A stretch of DNA of 14,367 nucleotides from Oscillospiraceae bacterium (GCA_016302015.1 JAEDOJ010000017.1:1-14367), one strand, 5' to 3'. Counted from the stretch's first letter, positions 1 through 7,538 are shown. Program-made: numbers and translations. Notes: generated by a model not told the origin, from the sequence alone.

Positions 1-586
<586 letters not shown>

Positions 587-1498
587 TTATTTTCCGAAGT
601 TTTCAATAATGGAAACGATTTCGGTGCCAATACGCTTCTGTGCTTCCTGGGTAGCCGCGCCGATATGGGGGGTGCAGGAAACCATGGGATGGCTGTAGAG
701 GGCGTGGTTCTTCGCAGGCTCCTCCGCAAAGACGTCCAGACCGGCGGAACGAACCTTGCCGGATTCCAGCGCCGCCAGCAGAGCGTCCTCATCCACATTG
801 GTGCCCCGGGAGGTGTTGATGATGACAACGCCGTCCTTCATCTTTGCGATGCGCTCCGCATTGATCAGGGCGCCGCCGTCCACAGCAGGGGCATGGACAG
901 AGACAAAGTCCGCACGAGCCAGCAGCTCGTCCATTTCCACATAGGGAATGCCCAGTTGTTCTTCAATGCCGGGGATATGGAAAATATCGAAGGCGACGAC
1001 ATCCATGCCGATGGCCTTGGCCATCTTGCCCAGAGCCTGTCCGATCCGGCCAAAGCCCACGATGCCCAGCGTCTTGCCGGACAGCTCGATGCCCTTGCCG
1101 TAGGCCTTCTTCTCCCACTTGTCCTCACGCATGGTGTGGCCTGCCACGGAGATATAGCGGGCGCAGGAGAACATATGTGCCATGGCCAGCTCGGCAACGG
1201 ACTGAGAGGAGGCTCTGGGGGTGTTCATCACCTTGATGCCGTTCTCTTCGGCGTACTTCACATCAATATTGTCAACGCCCACGCCGCCGCGGATGATCAG
1301 CTTCAGCTTGCCGCCCTTGGCTTCGTCGATATGATTGGCACGAACCTTGGTCTTGGAGCGGACGACCACGGCGTCAAAGTCACGCAGAGCCGCGCCAAGC
1401 TGATCGGGCTCATAGAACTGCTCCACAACCTCGTGACCCTGTGCGGTCAGGGAGGCAATGGCGGACTTGTCCATTCCATCGGTAACAAGAATACGCAT
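587..1498 (-). CDS. serA: D-3-phosphoglycerate dehydrogenase, short form without ACT domain
   Basis: The 303-residue protein belongs to the D-isomer-specific 2-hydroxyacid dehydrogenases and probably oxidises 3-phosphoglycerate to 3-phosphohydroxypyruvate, the first step of serine synthesis. It has the Rossmann motif GFGRIG (148-153), an acidic residue after the second strand (Asp171) favouring NAD, and the catalytic set Arg231 (NTSRG), Glu260 (DVFAEEP) and His278 (CTPHIGAAT). It ends at residue 303, whereas the Escherichia coli enzyme is about 410 and the Bacillus subtilis one about 525 residues; the regulatory ACT (and ASB) region is missing, so classic serine feedback inhibition is not expected. 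AAGGAG lies 9 bases before the start. The assignment to serA over another hydroxyacid dehydrogenase rests mainly on the adjacent serC. Confidence 0.92.
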   Translation of the reverse strand: MRILVTDGMDKSAIASLTAQGHEVVEQFYEPDQLGAALRDFDAVVVRSKTKVRANHIDEAKGGKLKLIIRGGVGVDNIDVKYAEENGIKVMNTPRASSQSVAELAMAHMFSCARYISVAGHTMREDKWEKKAYGKGIELSGKTLGIVGFGRIGQALGKMAKAIGMDVVAFDIFHIPGIEEQLGIPYVEMDELLARADFVSVHAPAVDGGALINAERIAKMKDGVVIINTSRGTNVDEDALLAALESGKVRSAGLDVFAEEPAKNHALYSHPMVSCTPHIGAATQEAQKRIGTEIVSIIENFGK

Positions 1499-1541
1499 AA
1501 TTCAAATCTCCTTATTCATAATAATTGATCGTCGCAAACAC

Positions 1542-1563
1542 AGGGGCGGTTTTCGCCGCCCCT
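1542..1563 (-). other. Hairpin in the serC-serA gap
   Basis: AGGGGCGG (1542-1549) pairs perfectly with CCGCCCCT (1556-1563) around a six-base loop, 13 bases after the serC stop. No U-tract follows in the minus-strand direction, so it is not a standard intrinsic terminator. An mRNA stabilising or processing stem, or partial attenuation between serC and serA, is possible. Confidence 0.6.
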
Positions 1564-1575
1564 ATATATACAATA

Positions 1576-2661
1576 TTACTTATGCTCTGCCTCGAACTTC
1601 TTCAGGCACTCTACCAGAGCCTCCACGCCCTCCTTGGGCATGGCGTTGTAGGTGGAGGCACGGAGGCCGCCCACAGACTTGTGGCCCTTCAGGTTTTCAA
1701 AGCCCGCTGCCTTGGTATAGGCAATGACTTCCGCATCCAGATCCTTGTCGCCGGTGACGAAGGGAATATTCATCAGGGAGCGGTCTTCGGGAACAACGGT
1801 GCCCTTGAACATCTCGGAGCTGTCCAGGAAGTCATAGAAAACCTTCGCCTTGTCGATGTTCCGCTCTTCCATGGCGCTCAGGCCGCCGATCTTCTTCAGA
1901 TACTTGAAGACCTTGCCGCAGACATAGATCGCCCAGCAGTTGGGGGTGTTATACATGGAGCCTGCGTCCGCATGGGTCTTGTACTGCAGATAGACGGGCA
2001 GGTCGGTCAGATCGTCCCGGATCAGGTCCTCCCGGATGATGCACACTACCATACCGGCAGGGCCCACGTTCTTCTGGACACCGGCGTAGATCATGCCGTA
2101 GTCCGCAACATTGCAGGGCTTGGACAGGAACATGGAGGACTGGTCGGAAACCAGCACATGACCCTTGGTGTTGGGCAGCTTCTGCCAGGTCACGCCATGG
2201 ATGGTCTCGTTTTCGCAGATGTAAACATAGTCGGTATCCTCGGGGATGTCCAGATCGGAGCAATCGGGGATATAGGTATAATTCTTATCCTTGGAGGAGG
2301 CGGCGACGATGACCTCGCCCACCTTCTTTGCCTCGGCAATGGCCTTCTTGGACCAGGCGCCGGTCTCAATGTAGACGGCCTTGCCGTTCTTCATCAGGTT
2401 CATGGGGATCATGGAGAACTGGAGGGTCGCACCGCCCTGAATAAAGAGAACCTTGTAGTTATCGGGGATTCCCATCAGGTCACGCAGATCCTGCTCGGCT
2501 TCGTCAATGATCTGCTGATAAACCTTGGAACGGTGGGACATTTCCATGACGCACATACCGGAGCCTCTGTAGTTCATCATTTCATCACGGACTTCCTCCA
2601 ACACCTCTTCGGGCATGGTTGCAGGGCCAGCGGAAAAGTTATAAGTACGGTCGTAATTCAT
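1576..2661 (-). CDS. serC: Phosphoserine aminotransferase
   Basis: This 361-residue PLP enzyme moves the amino group of glutamate onto 3-phosphohydroxypyruvate, giving phosphoserine and 2-oxoglutarate. The start is set at MNYDRTYNFSAGPA because AGGAGG lies 8 bases upstream; the frame stays open for 30 more codons, but those run through the promoter. Family marks are NFSAGPA at the N-terminus, MEMSHRS with phosphate-binding Arg44, FIQGGAT (74-79), Asp173 under the cofactor ring, and Lys197 in GVQKNVGPAG as the Schiff-base lysine (Lys198 in Escherichia coli). Length matches the family (about 360). It is the first gene of the serC-serA-gdhA unit, with its own promoter. No phosphoserine phosphatase gene is in view. 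Confidence 0.96.
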   Translation of the reverse strand: MNYDRTYNFSAGPATMPEEVLEEVRDEMMNYRGSGMCVMEMSHRSKVYQQIIDEAEQDLRDLMGIPDNYKVLFIQGGATLQFSMIPMNLMKNGKAVYIETGAWSKKAIAEAKKVGEVIVAASSKDKNYTYIPDCSDLDIPEDTDYVYICENETIHGVTWQKLPNTKGHVLVSDQSSMFLSKPCNVADYGMIYAGVQKNVGPAGMVVCIIREDLIRDDLTDLPVYLQYKTHADAGSMYNTPNCWAIYVCGKVFKYLKKIGGLSAMEERNIDKAKVFYDFLDSSEMFKGTVVPEDRSLMNIPFVTGDKDLDAEVIAYTKAAGFENLKGHKSVGGLRASTYNAMPKEGVEALVECLKKFEAEHK

Positions 2662-2669
2662 TCTAATTG

Positions 2670-2675
2670 CCTCCT
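2670..2675 (-). promoter_or_regulatory. serC ribosome binding site
   Basis: A perfect AGGAGG on the minus strand lies 8 bases before ATG at 2661. It decides the serC start in favour of a 361-residue product rather than the longer open frame. A small hairpin (CGGGC/GCCCG, 2684-2698) lies just upstream in the leader. Confidence 0.9.
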
Positions 2676-2709
2676 GTATCATTCGGGCTTTCCGCCCGTT
2701 TATAATCCA

Positions 2710-2738
2710 AGTATACGTCAGCGAATGAAAATAATCAA
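2710..2738 (-). promoter_or_regulatory. Sigma-A-type promoter of serC operon
   Basis: On the minus strand TTGATT (2738-2733) and TATACT (2715-2710) are separated by exactly 17 bases. The start point would be near 2703, giving a leader of about 40 bases. This is too short for a T-box or riboswitch. Confidence 0.8.
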
Positions 2739-2760
2739 CCGAAAAAATCAAAAAACTTTT

Positions 2761-2788
2761 AGTTTCTCACACAATTTTTGAGTTTCTC
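2761..2788. repeat. Direct repeat AGTTTCTC, 20-base period, upstream of serC promoter
   Basis: AGTTTCTC occurs at 2761-2768 and 2781-2788, start to start exactly 20 bases (about two helical turns), beginning 22 bases upstream of the serC -35. This arrangement fits a regulator binding site, but could also be chance within an AT-rich upstream stretch. Confidence 0.4.
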
Positions 2789-2830
2789 CGTTTCCTCCAA
2801 ATCCTACCTGATTTTTTTGTAGATATTGCT

Positions 2831-2860
2831 ATCCCGTCAAAAGCCGATTTTTGACGGGAT
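2831..2860 (-). terminator. Perfect 12-bp hairpin after spoIIID
   Basis: ATCCCGTCAAAA (2831-2842) pairs with TTTTGACGGGAT (2849-2860) around a six-base loop, starting 7 bases after the spoIIID stop. Its position fits a 3'-end structure of spoIIID. However, the minus-strand sequence after the stem is not U-rich, so intrinsic termination is uncertain. Confidence 0.55.
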
Positions 2861-2867
2861 GCGCTTT

Positions 2868-3116
2868 TCATTCTCCCCGGTATTTCTTCCGGGTCGCCAT
2901 TCCGCCCCGGATGTGCCGCTCCGCCTTATTCTGCTGCAGAACCTCCTTGACCTGCAGGTACAAGGCCCTGTTGCAGTGGGGCAGCCGTTCAATCAGATCC
3001 TTATGTACCGTAGACTTACTGACCCCGAACTGTTTTGCCGCAGCCCGGACGGTGGTTTTGTTTTCTATAATGTACACAGCCAAATCACAGGCTCTTTGCT
3101 CAATATTATCCCTCAT
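2868..3116 (-). CDS. spoIIID: Sporulation transcriptional regulator SpoIIID
   Basis: The 82-residue protein matches SpoIIID, the small mother-cell DNA-binding regulator acting between sigma-E and sigma-K in sporulation. The helix-turn-helix spans roughly residues 20-42, with TTVRAAAKQFGVSKSTVHKD nearly identical to the family core, followed by ERLP and the basic C-terminal block ERHIRGGMATRKKYR. Length fits the family (about 80-93). The start MRDNIEQ is chosen because AGGAGG lies 8 bases upstream and the N-terminus aligns with SpoIIID; the frame extends 56 codons upstream but that segment has no family similarity and includes promoter sequence. It is transcribed alone, divergent from a small membrane-protein gene. 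Its presence indicates an endospore-forming lineage. Confidence 0.96.
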   Translation of the reverse strand: MRDNIEQRACDLAVYIIENKTTVRAAAKQFGVSKSTVHKDLIERLPHCNRALYLQVKEVLQQNKAERHIRGGMATRKKYRGE

Positions 3117-3149
3117 GTGCCTGACCTCCTTCGCTGTGTGTCCGAAATC

Positions 3150-3157
3150 AGTATATG
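3150..3157 (-). promoter_or_regulatory. Possible sigma-E-type -10 element of spoIIID
   Basis: On the minus strand CATATACT lies about 33 bases before the spoIIID start and resembles the sigma-E -10 consensus (CATACAAT-like). The expected -35 about 14 bases upstream is poor, so this rests mostly on the known sigma-E control of spoIIID in Bacillus. Confidence 0.35.
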
Positions 3158-3183
3158 CAGCCCGGCACAGGAAAAAGACCATG

Positions 3184-3212
3184 TTGTGTTTCCCCGAAAA
3201 ATATGGTACAAT
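3184..3212 (+). promoter_or_regulatory. Promoter of small membrane protein and rsmF-type gene
   Basis: TTGTGT (3184-3189) and TACAAT (3207-3212) are 17 bases apart, and the start point would be about 20 bases before the ATG at 3238. It is divergent from spoIIID, and the two upstream regions share only 121 bases. Confidence 0.65.
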
Positions 3213-3237
3213 TACAAATGAATCGAGGTTGATTTCT

Positions 3238-3483
3238 ATGGAAAACTTTATGCTTTGGACAGACATTCTGATCATTGCCTCCAAGGTGCTGCTCCTTGTG
3301 CTGCCTGTGGCGGCGGTTCTGCTGTTTCTGGTGAAGGTGGCGCTCTATTTCATGGAGAGACGGGAAAGCGCCCCGGAGCTTCAGGCAAAAATGAAGCGGG
3401 GGATTTTGATCTCCGGTCTTCTTGCTCTGGGGGTAACCGCTCTGGCCTGCGGAGGCTGGTGGGTGCTGCACCCGCTGTTTTGA
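3238..3483 (+). CDS. Small two-helix membrane protein, function unknown
   Basis: This 81-residue protein has hydrophobic segments at about residues 9-38 and 54-76, separated by a charged stretch (MERRESAPELQAKMKRG) that is probably on the cytoplasmic side. I do not recognise a family. The start MENFMLW is supported by GAGG 9 bases upstream and a promoter ending at 3212; the same frame is open further upstream but would run through the spoIIID region. The next gene follows after 16 bases, so the two are probably cotranscribed. Nothing in the sequence gives a biochemical role. Confidence 0.75.
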   Translation: MENFMLWTDILIIASKVLLLVLPVAAVLLFLVKVALYFMERRESAPELQAKMKRGILISGLLALGVTALACGGWWVLHPLF

Positions 3484-3499
3484 TTGGGGAGGAGACGCC

Positions 3500-4822
3500 A
3501 TGCTGCCTGTTGAATTTTTGAATCGGATGCGTCGGCTTCTCGGCGGGGAGTACGACGAATTTATGGCTTCCTACGACAGACCCCGGAACACCGCTCTGCG
3601 GTGCAACCCCCAAAAACCGGCAGATGTGTCAGCCTTTGGTACCGCACAGGTGCCCTGGGAGCCAAATGGAAGATATTTACGTCCGGGGGTTCGTCCCGGT
3701 CTGCATCCTTATCATGATGCCGGGGTATATTATCTCCAGGAGCCCAGCGCCATGGCGCCGGTCACCCTGCTGCATCCCCAGCCGGGAGAGCGGATTCTTG
3801 ATTTGTGCGCCGCTCCCGGAGGCAAGACCACCCAGATTGCCGCTGCCATGGCGGGCAAGGGTCTTCTGGTCTGCAACGAGATCCATCCCAAGCGGGCGAA
3901 AATTCTGGCCTCCAATTTAGAACGCATGGGCGTTGCCAACGCTCTGGTGCTGAATGAGCATCCGGCGAAGCTGGCGGAGCGGTTCCCGGACTATTTTGAC
4001 CGGATTCTGGTGGACGCCCCCTGCTCCGGAGAGGGGATGTTCCGCAAGGAGGACGCCGCGGTCACGGATTGGAGTCAGGAGACGGTGGAGATGTGCGCCG
4101 GCCGTCAGGAGGAGATTCTGATTTCCGCAGCCCGGATGCTGAAGCCCGGCGGGCGGCTGGTGTATTCCACCTGCACCTTTGCGCCGGAGGAAAACGAGGG
4201 CACGGTGAGCCGGTTCCTCCGCAGGCGGGAGGATTTTTCCGTGGAGCCGGTGGAAGCCCCCTGGTTTGCGCCGGGCAGACCGGACTGGGTATCGAATCCT
4301 GGGGAAGGACTGGAGCATACCTTCCGTCTGTGGCCTCACAGGCTTCCGGGAGAAGGCCACTTTGCCGCCGTTTTGCGAAGAGCGGGAGACGGCCTCCCCA
4401 GGGACTGCGACCCGCAGCCGGGAAAGTCTCTGCCCCGGGAAATTCAGACATTTCTTTTAGAAAACAATATCCCCCTGTCCGGCACGGGGACGGAGTTTGG
4501 GGACACCTGGTTCCTCTGCCCCGAGAATTTGCCCTCCCTGAAGGGACTGCGGGCGCTGCGGGTAGGTCTGGAGCTGGGGCAGGTACGCAAGGGACGGTTC
4601 GTTCCCGCCCACGCCCTTGCCCTGTGGCTGAAGGACTTTCCTCAGGTCGTAAACTACCCCGGTGACAGCCGGGAAATTCTCTCCTATCTCCGGGGCGAAA
4701 CCCTTTCCGGAACGGAACAGGGCTGGGCGCTGATCTGTGTGGACGGCTGCTCTCTGGGCTGGGTCAAGGGCGCCGGAGGTGTCCTGAAAAATCATTACCC
4801 AAAGGGGCTGCGAAGACTGTAA
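3500..4822 (+). CDS. RsmF-type rRNA (cytosine-C5-) methyltransferase
   Basis: The 440-residue protein is an NOL1/NOP2/Sun-family SAM-dependent RNA m5C methyltransferase. Motif I is DLCAAPGGKT (101-110), followed by the acidic SAM-ribose site around CNEIHPKRAK. The two characteristic cysteines are Cys175 in DAPCSGEGMFRK, which normally forms the covalent adduct's partner site, and Cys225 in YSTCTFAPEENE. The N-terminal LNRMRRLLGGEYDEFMASY and C-terminal WALICVDGCSLGWVKGAGG (PUA-like region) are typical of RsmF/YebU-like proteins rather than RsmB. A GGAGGAG lies 5 bases before the ATG. The exact target is not readable from sequence; 16S rRNA is the usual one. Confidence 0.9.
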   Translation: MLPVEFLNRMRRLLGGEYDEFMASYDRPRNTALRCNPQKPADVSAFGTAQVPWEPNGRYLRPGVRPGLHPYHDAGVYYLQEPSAMAPVTLLHPQPGERILDLCAAPGGKTTQIAAAMAGKGLLVCNEIHPKRAKILASNLERMGVANALVLNEHPAKLAERFPDYFDRILVDAPCSGEGMFRKEDAAVTDWSQETVEMCAGRQEEILISAARMLKPGGRLVYSTCTFAPEENEGTVSRFLRRREDFSVEPVEAPWFAPGRPDWVSNPGEGLEHTFRLWPHRLPGEGHFAAVLRRAGDGLPRDCDPQPGKSLPREIQTFLLENNIPLSGTGTEFGDTWFLCPENLPSLKGLRALRVGLELGQVRKGRFVPAHALALWLKDFPQVVNYPGDSREILSYLRGETLSGTEQGWALICVDGCSLGWVKGAGGVLKNHYPKGLRRL

Positions 4823-4831
4823 TTGTTAAAA

Positions 4832-4896
4832 TTGTGTGAAATTCAGCGGGTTCTGAGGGAAAATTTCACAAAAAGTCAGACGAACTTGTGATTTTT
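4832..4896. repeat. Three TTGTG(t)GAAATT-like elements upstream of murA
   Basis: TTGTGTGAAATT occurs at 4832-4843, its inverted relative AAATTTCACAAAA at 4861-4873, and a looser copy TTGTGATTTTT at 4886-4896. The first two form a 9-bp inverted repeat (4835-4843 with 4862-4870) with an 18-base centre. No U-tract follows, so a terminator for the upstream gene is not obvious; an operator or a 3'-end stem is possible. Confidence 0.45.
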
Positions 4897-4898
4897 GC

Positions 4899-4927
4899 TT
4901 TACTTTTTCCCTTCGGTATGATATACT
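4899..4927 (+). promoter_or_regulatory. Extended -10 promoter of murA
   Basis: TTTACT (4899-4904), a 17-base spacer and TGATATACT (TGn plus TATACT at 4922-4927) form a good sigma-A promoter. The murA leader would be about 65 bases long. Confidence 0.75.
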
Positions 4928-4998
4928 TTCCCCTGCTCGCGATTTTAATTACCGCACTACTACATATTAGATATTTCTGATATGAGAGGGTTTGATAT

Positions 4999-6291
4999 AT
5001 GAAACAATATATAATTCAGGGCGGCAAGCCTCTGCACGGAGTGGTTACCATCAGCGGTGCGAAGAACGCCGCCGTGGCGATCCTGCCTGCCACGCTGCTT
5101 GTAAACGGCACCTGCCGGATTGAAAACGTTCCCGATATTTCCGATATTCGTCTTCTGCTGAACATTCTGGACAGCATGGGCGCCGTGATCCGCCGCCTCA
5201 GCCCCAACACCCTGGAAATCGACTGCACCCACGTCCGGGACAGCGAGGCTTCCGACGACCTGGTTCGCCGGATTCGTGCTTCCTACTATCTCATCGGCGC
5301 TCAGCTTGGCCGGTTTGGTCATGCCAGAGTTGCTCTTCCCGGCGGCTGCAACTTCGGCCCCCGCCCCATTGACCAGCATATCAAGGGCTTTGAGGCCATC
5401 GGCGCCACGGTGGAGCTGCAAAACGGTTTCGTCTGCGCCCACGCTCCCGAGGGCGGTCTCACCGGAGGCCGGGTCAATCTGGACGTGGTATCCGTTGGCG
5501 CTACCATGAATATCATGATCGGCGCGGTTCTGTCCCACGGAACCACCGTGATTGAAAATGCCGCAAAAGAACCCCACATTGTTGACCTTGCCAACTTCCT
5601 CAACGCCATGGGCGCAAAGGTTTCCGGCGCGGGCACCGACGTCATCCGAATTCGGGGCGTGAAGGCGCTGCACAGCGGCTTCTATTCCATCATTCCCGAC
5701 CAGATTGAGGCCGGCACCTATATGGCGGCGGTGGCTGCCGTGGGCGGCGACGTTCTGATTCAGAACGTCATCCCCAAGCACATGGACTGCATCAGCGCCA
5801 AGCTGCGGGAAATGGGCGCAAAGGTGACGGAGTATGACGATTCCATCCGGGTGCAGCGAAGCGGCAATCTTCGCGGCGCCAACGTAAAAACCATGCCCTA
5901 TCCCGGCTTCCCCACGGATATGCAGCCTCAGATCGCCGTGTGTATGGCCCTGGCCAACGGGGTCAGCGTGATCCGGGAGAGCATCTACGACACCCGCTTC
6001 GGCTACTGCGCGGAGCTTAACCGCATGGGCGCCGCTATCAAGGTCGACACGAAGGTCGCCGTCATCACCGGCGTGAAGAAGCTGTCCGGCTGTTCCGTCC
6101 GTGCCTGCGACCTGAGAGCCGGCGCCGCCATGGTCATTGCCGGTCTGGCCGCCGAGGGCACCACCACCATCTCCGATATTCAGTATATCGAGCGGGGCTA
6201 TGAAAACCTCATCGGCAAGCTGGAGGGCTTGGGCGTGTCCATCAAGCGTGTGGAAACCTTCCCCCCCGCCGCCTCCGAAAGCGCAGGATAA
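4999..6291 (+). CDS. murA: UDP-N-acetylglucosamine 1-carboxyvinyltransferase
   Basis: MurA transfers enolpyruvate from PEP to UDP-GlcNAc, the first committed step of peptidoglycan synthesis, in the cytoplasm. The 430 residues are family length. Visible signatures are ISGAKNAA with Lys22-Asn23, LPGGCNFGPRP with Cys117 (equivalent to Cys115 in Escherichia coli, the residue attacked by fosfomycin), and FPTDMQPQ with Asp307 (Asp305 equivalent). The start has GAGAGGG 8 bases upstream. Many Firmicutes carry two paralogues (MurA1 and MurZ); the sequence does not let me say which one this is. A terminator follows 8 bases after the stop, so murA is probably mostly monocistronic. Confidence 0.97.
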   Translation: MKQYIIQGGKPLHGVVTISGAKNAAVAILPATLLVNGTCRIENVPDISDIRLLLNILDSMGAVIRRLSPNTLEIDCTHVRDSEASDDLVRRIRASYYLIGAQLGRFGHARVALPGGCNFGPRPIDQHIKGFEAIGATVELQNGFVCAHAPEGGLTGGRVNLDVVSVGATMNIMIGAVLSHGTTVIENAAKEPHIVDLANFLNAMGAKVSGAGTDVIRIRGVKALHSGFYSIIPDQIEAGTYMAAVAAVGGDVLIQNVIPKHMDCISAKLREMGAKVTEYDDSIRVQRSGNLRGANVKTMPYPGFPTDMQPQIAVCMALANGVSVIRESIYDTRFGYCAELNRMGAAIKVDTKVAVITGVKKLSGCSVRACDLRAGAAMVIAGLAAEGTTTISDIQYIERGYENLIGKLEGLGVSIKRVETFPPAASESAG

Positions 6292-6298
6292 AAACGAC

Positions 6299-6329
6299 AA
6301 ATGCACATCCTTGGGGGTGTGCATTTTTT
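6299..6329 (+). terminator. Intrinsic terminator after murA
   Basis: ATGCACATCC (6301-6310) pairs with GGGTGTGCAT (6315-6324) with one G-U pair, extendable by two A-U pairs, around loop TTGG, followed by TTTTTT. The Shine-Dalgarno of the next gene begins at the very next base (6330). Confidence 0.85.
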
Positions 6330-6342
6330 GGAGGAAAAAGCA

Positions 6343-6975
6343 ATGGAAATCTTTGTTCGTGTCCTTGAAATTATCGGCACGGTAGCCTTCGCCGCTTCCG
6401 GCGCTCTGATTGCCATGCGGCGGCATATGGATATCTTAGGCGTGATCGTCCTGGGCGTTGTCACCGCCGTGGGCGGCGGCATTCTGCGGGATGTGATTCT
6501 GGGAATCACGCCCCCGCTGGCCTTCCGTGACCCCACCTGTGCAATGATCGCCATGGGAACCTCCGTCCTTCTGTTCATTCCATGGATTCGTCACTGGCTC
6601 ATGGGACGGCAACGGGTCTTCGATTTCAGCCTCTTCCTCATGGATTCCGTGGGTCTGGGCGTGTTTACGGTCATGGGCATCTGGAATGCGCTGGACTTTA
6701 ACCCGGATCGCAGCACCTTTTTGCTGGTCTTCGTGGGCGTCCTCACCGGCGTGGGCGGCGGTGTGATCCGTGATGTTCTGGCGGGACAAATGCCTTTTAT
6801 TCTGGTAAAGCACGTTTATGCCTGCGCCTCCCTTCTGGGAGCCATCGGCTGCGCCCTGCTGTGGCGGTTTCTCCCCAGCTATGCGGCTATGCTGATCGGG
6901 TCGGCGCTGGTACTGGTCGTCCGCCTGCTGGCAGCCCATTACCATTGGAATCTTCCCACCGTGAAAAACGTTTAA
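6343..6975 (+). CDS. TRIC/UPF0126 family membrane protein
   Basis: This 210-residue integral membrane protein has about seven hydrophobic helices and the hallmark internal duplication of the UPF0126/YicG group: TAVGGGILRDVILGITPP (41-58) and TGVGGGVIRDVLAGQMPF (135-152). Bacterial members are related to TRIC trimeric cation channels, and the Escherichia coli member YicG has been associated with glycine transport; the substrate here is not readable. The start at MEIFVRVLEI is preferred because GGAGG lies 8 bases upstream; an earlier in-frame ATG at 6301 sits inside the murA terminator stem. No separate promoter is seen in the 51-base gap, so expression may depend on readthrough past that terminator. 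Confidence 0.9.
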   Translation: MEIFVRVLEIIGTVAFAASGALIAMRRHMDILGVIVLGVVTAVGGGILRDVILGITPPLAFRDPTCAMIAMGTSVLLFIPWIRHWLMGRQRVFDFSLFLMDSVGLGVFTVMGIWNALDFNPDRSTFLLVFVGVLTGVGGGVIRDVLAGQMPFILVKHVYACASLLGAIGCALLWRFLPSYAAMLIGSALVLVVRLLAAHYHWNLPTVKNV

Positions 6976-6979
6976 AGAA

Positions 6980-7020
6980 CAGTCTGCTGCCTCGTGCAGC
7001 AGACTGCTTTTTTGTTTTTT
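6980..7020 (+). terminator. Strong intrinsic terminator
   Basis: CAGTCTGCTGC (6980-6990) pairs perfectly with GCAGCAGACTG (6996-7006), 11 bp with a five-base loop, followed by a long U-rich tail (7008-7020). It ends the murA-side transcription before the next promoter. Confidence 0.95.
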
Positions 7021-7032
7021 GAAAAATTTTTA

Positions 7033-7061
7033 TTGACAAACGATAATTTTGGTGGTAAACT
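7033..7061 (+). promoter_or_regulatory. Promoter of the DUF2975-HTH-DUF4173 unit
   Basis: A perfect TTGACA (7033-7038), a 17-base spacer ending in TGG, and TAAACT (7056-7061) form a strong promoter with an extended -10. The start point is about 20 bases before the AGGAGG at 7078-7083. Confidence 0.85.
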
Positions 7062-7089
7062 TTGGATAGAAAGACATAGGAGGTCTGTT

Positions 7090-7530
7090 ATGAAAAAAAG
7101 TTCCGTGGTTCTGTCCACCGTCTTTACCGTTCTGTTCCTGGTTGCGTTGCTGGGGCTGGTCATTTTTTTGCCCCGGCTGCTAAAGGTGTTCGCCCCCTTC
7201 TTTTACCTTCTGAGCCAGAATGTGGACGCAATTCTCTGGGCATTCTATTTCTGCGTCCCCTTTGTTGCGGCGGCATTGGTCTGTCTGCTGGTATTGCTGC
7301 GATATGTCCGCACCGATCAGCCCTTTTCTCAAAAAACCGGCGGGCTGATGTCCGTCATTTCCTGGTGCTGCATTGCCGTGGCGGGGATCACCCTGATTTC
7401 CAGCTTCTGGTACTTCCCCCTTGCCCTGGTTACGGTGGCAATGCTGTTCATTTTCCTGATTGTTCGTGTGGTTCGGATGTGCTTCCTTGCGGCGACGGAG
7501 CTGAAGGAAGAAAACAGACTGACAATTTGA
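7090..7530 (+). CDS. DUF2975 family membrane protein
   Basis: The 146-residue protein has four predicted transmembrane helices at about residues 6-28, 48-71, 85-105 and 109-129. The pattern matches DUF2975: a loop PFSQKTGGLMSVISW between helices 2 and 3, and a cytoplasmic tail ending ATELKEENRLTI. Such proteins are commonly encoded next to a small YozG-like helix-turn-helix protein, as here; their molecular role is unknown. ATG at 7090 has AGGAGG 6 bases upstream and lies just downstream of a strong promoter. The next gene starts 8 bases after its stop, so the pair is translationally close. Confidence 0.85.
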   Translation: MKKSSVVLSTVFTVLFLVALLGLVIFLPRLLKVFAPFFYLLSQNVDAILWAFYFCVPFVAAALVCLLVLLRYVRTDQPFSQKTGGLMSVISWCCIAVAGITLISSFWYFPLALVTVAMLFIFLIVRVVRMCFLAATELKEENRLTI

Positions 7531-7538
7531 GGTGCGCT

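Noticed and set aside
2662..2830. T-box or riboswitch upstream of serC
   Set aside because: The predicted leader is about 40 bases and there is no T-box AGGGTGG-type antiterminator sequence or terminator before the start.
6301..6342. Earlier ATG at 6301 as start of the TRIC-family protein
   Set aside because: It lies inside the murA terminator stem with no ribosome binding site; the ATG at 6343 has GGAGG at good spacing.
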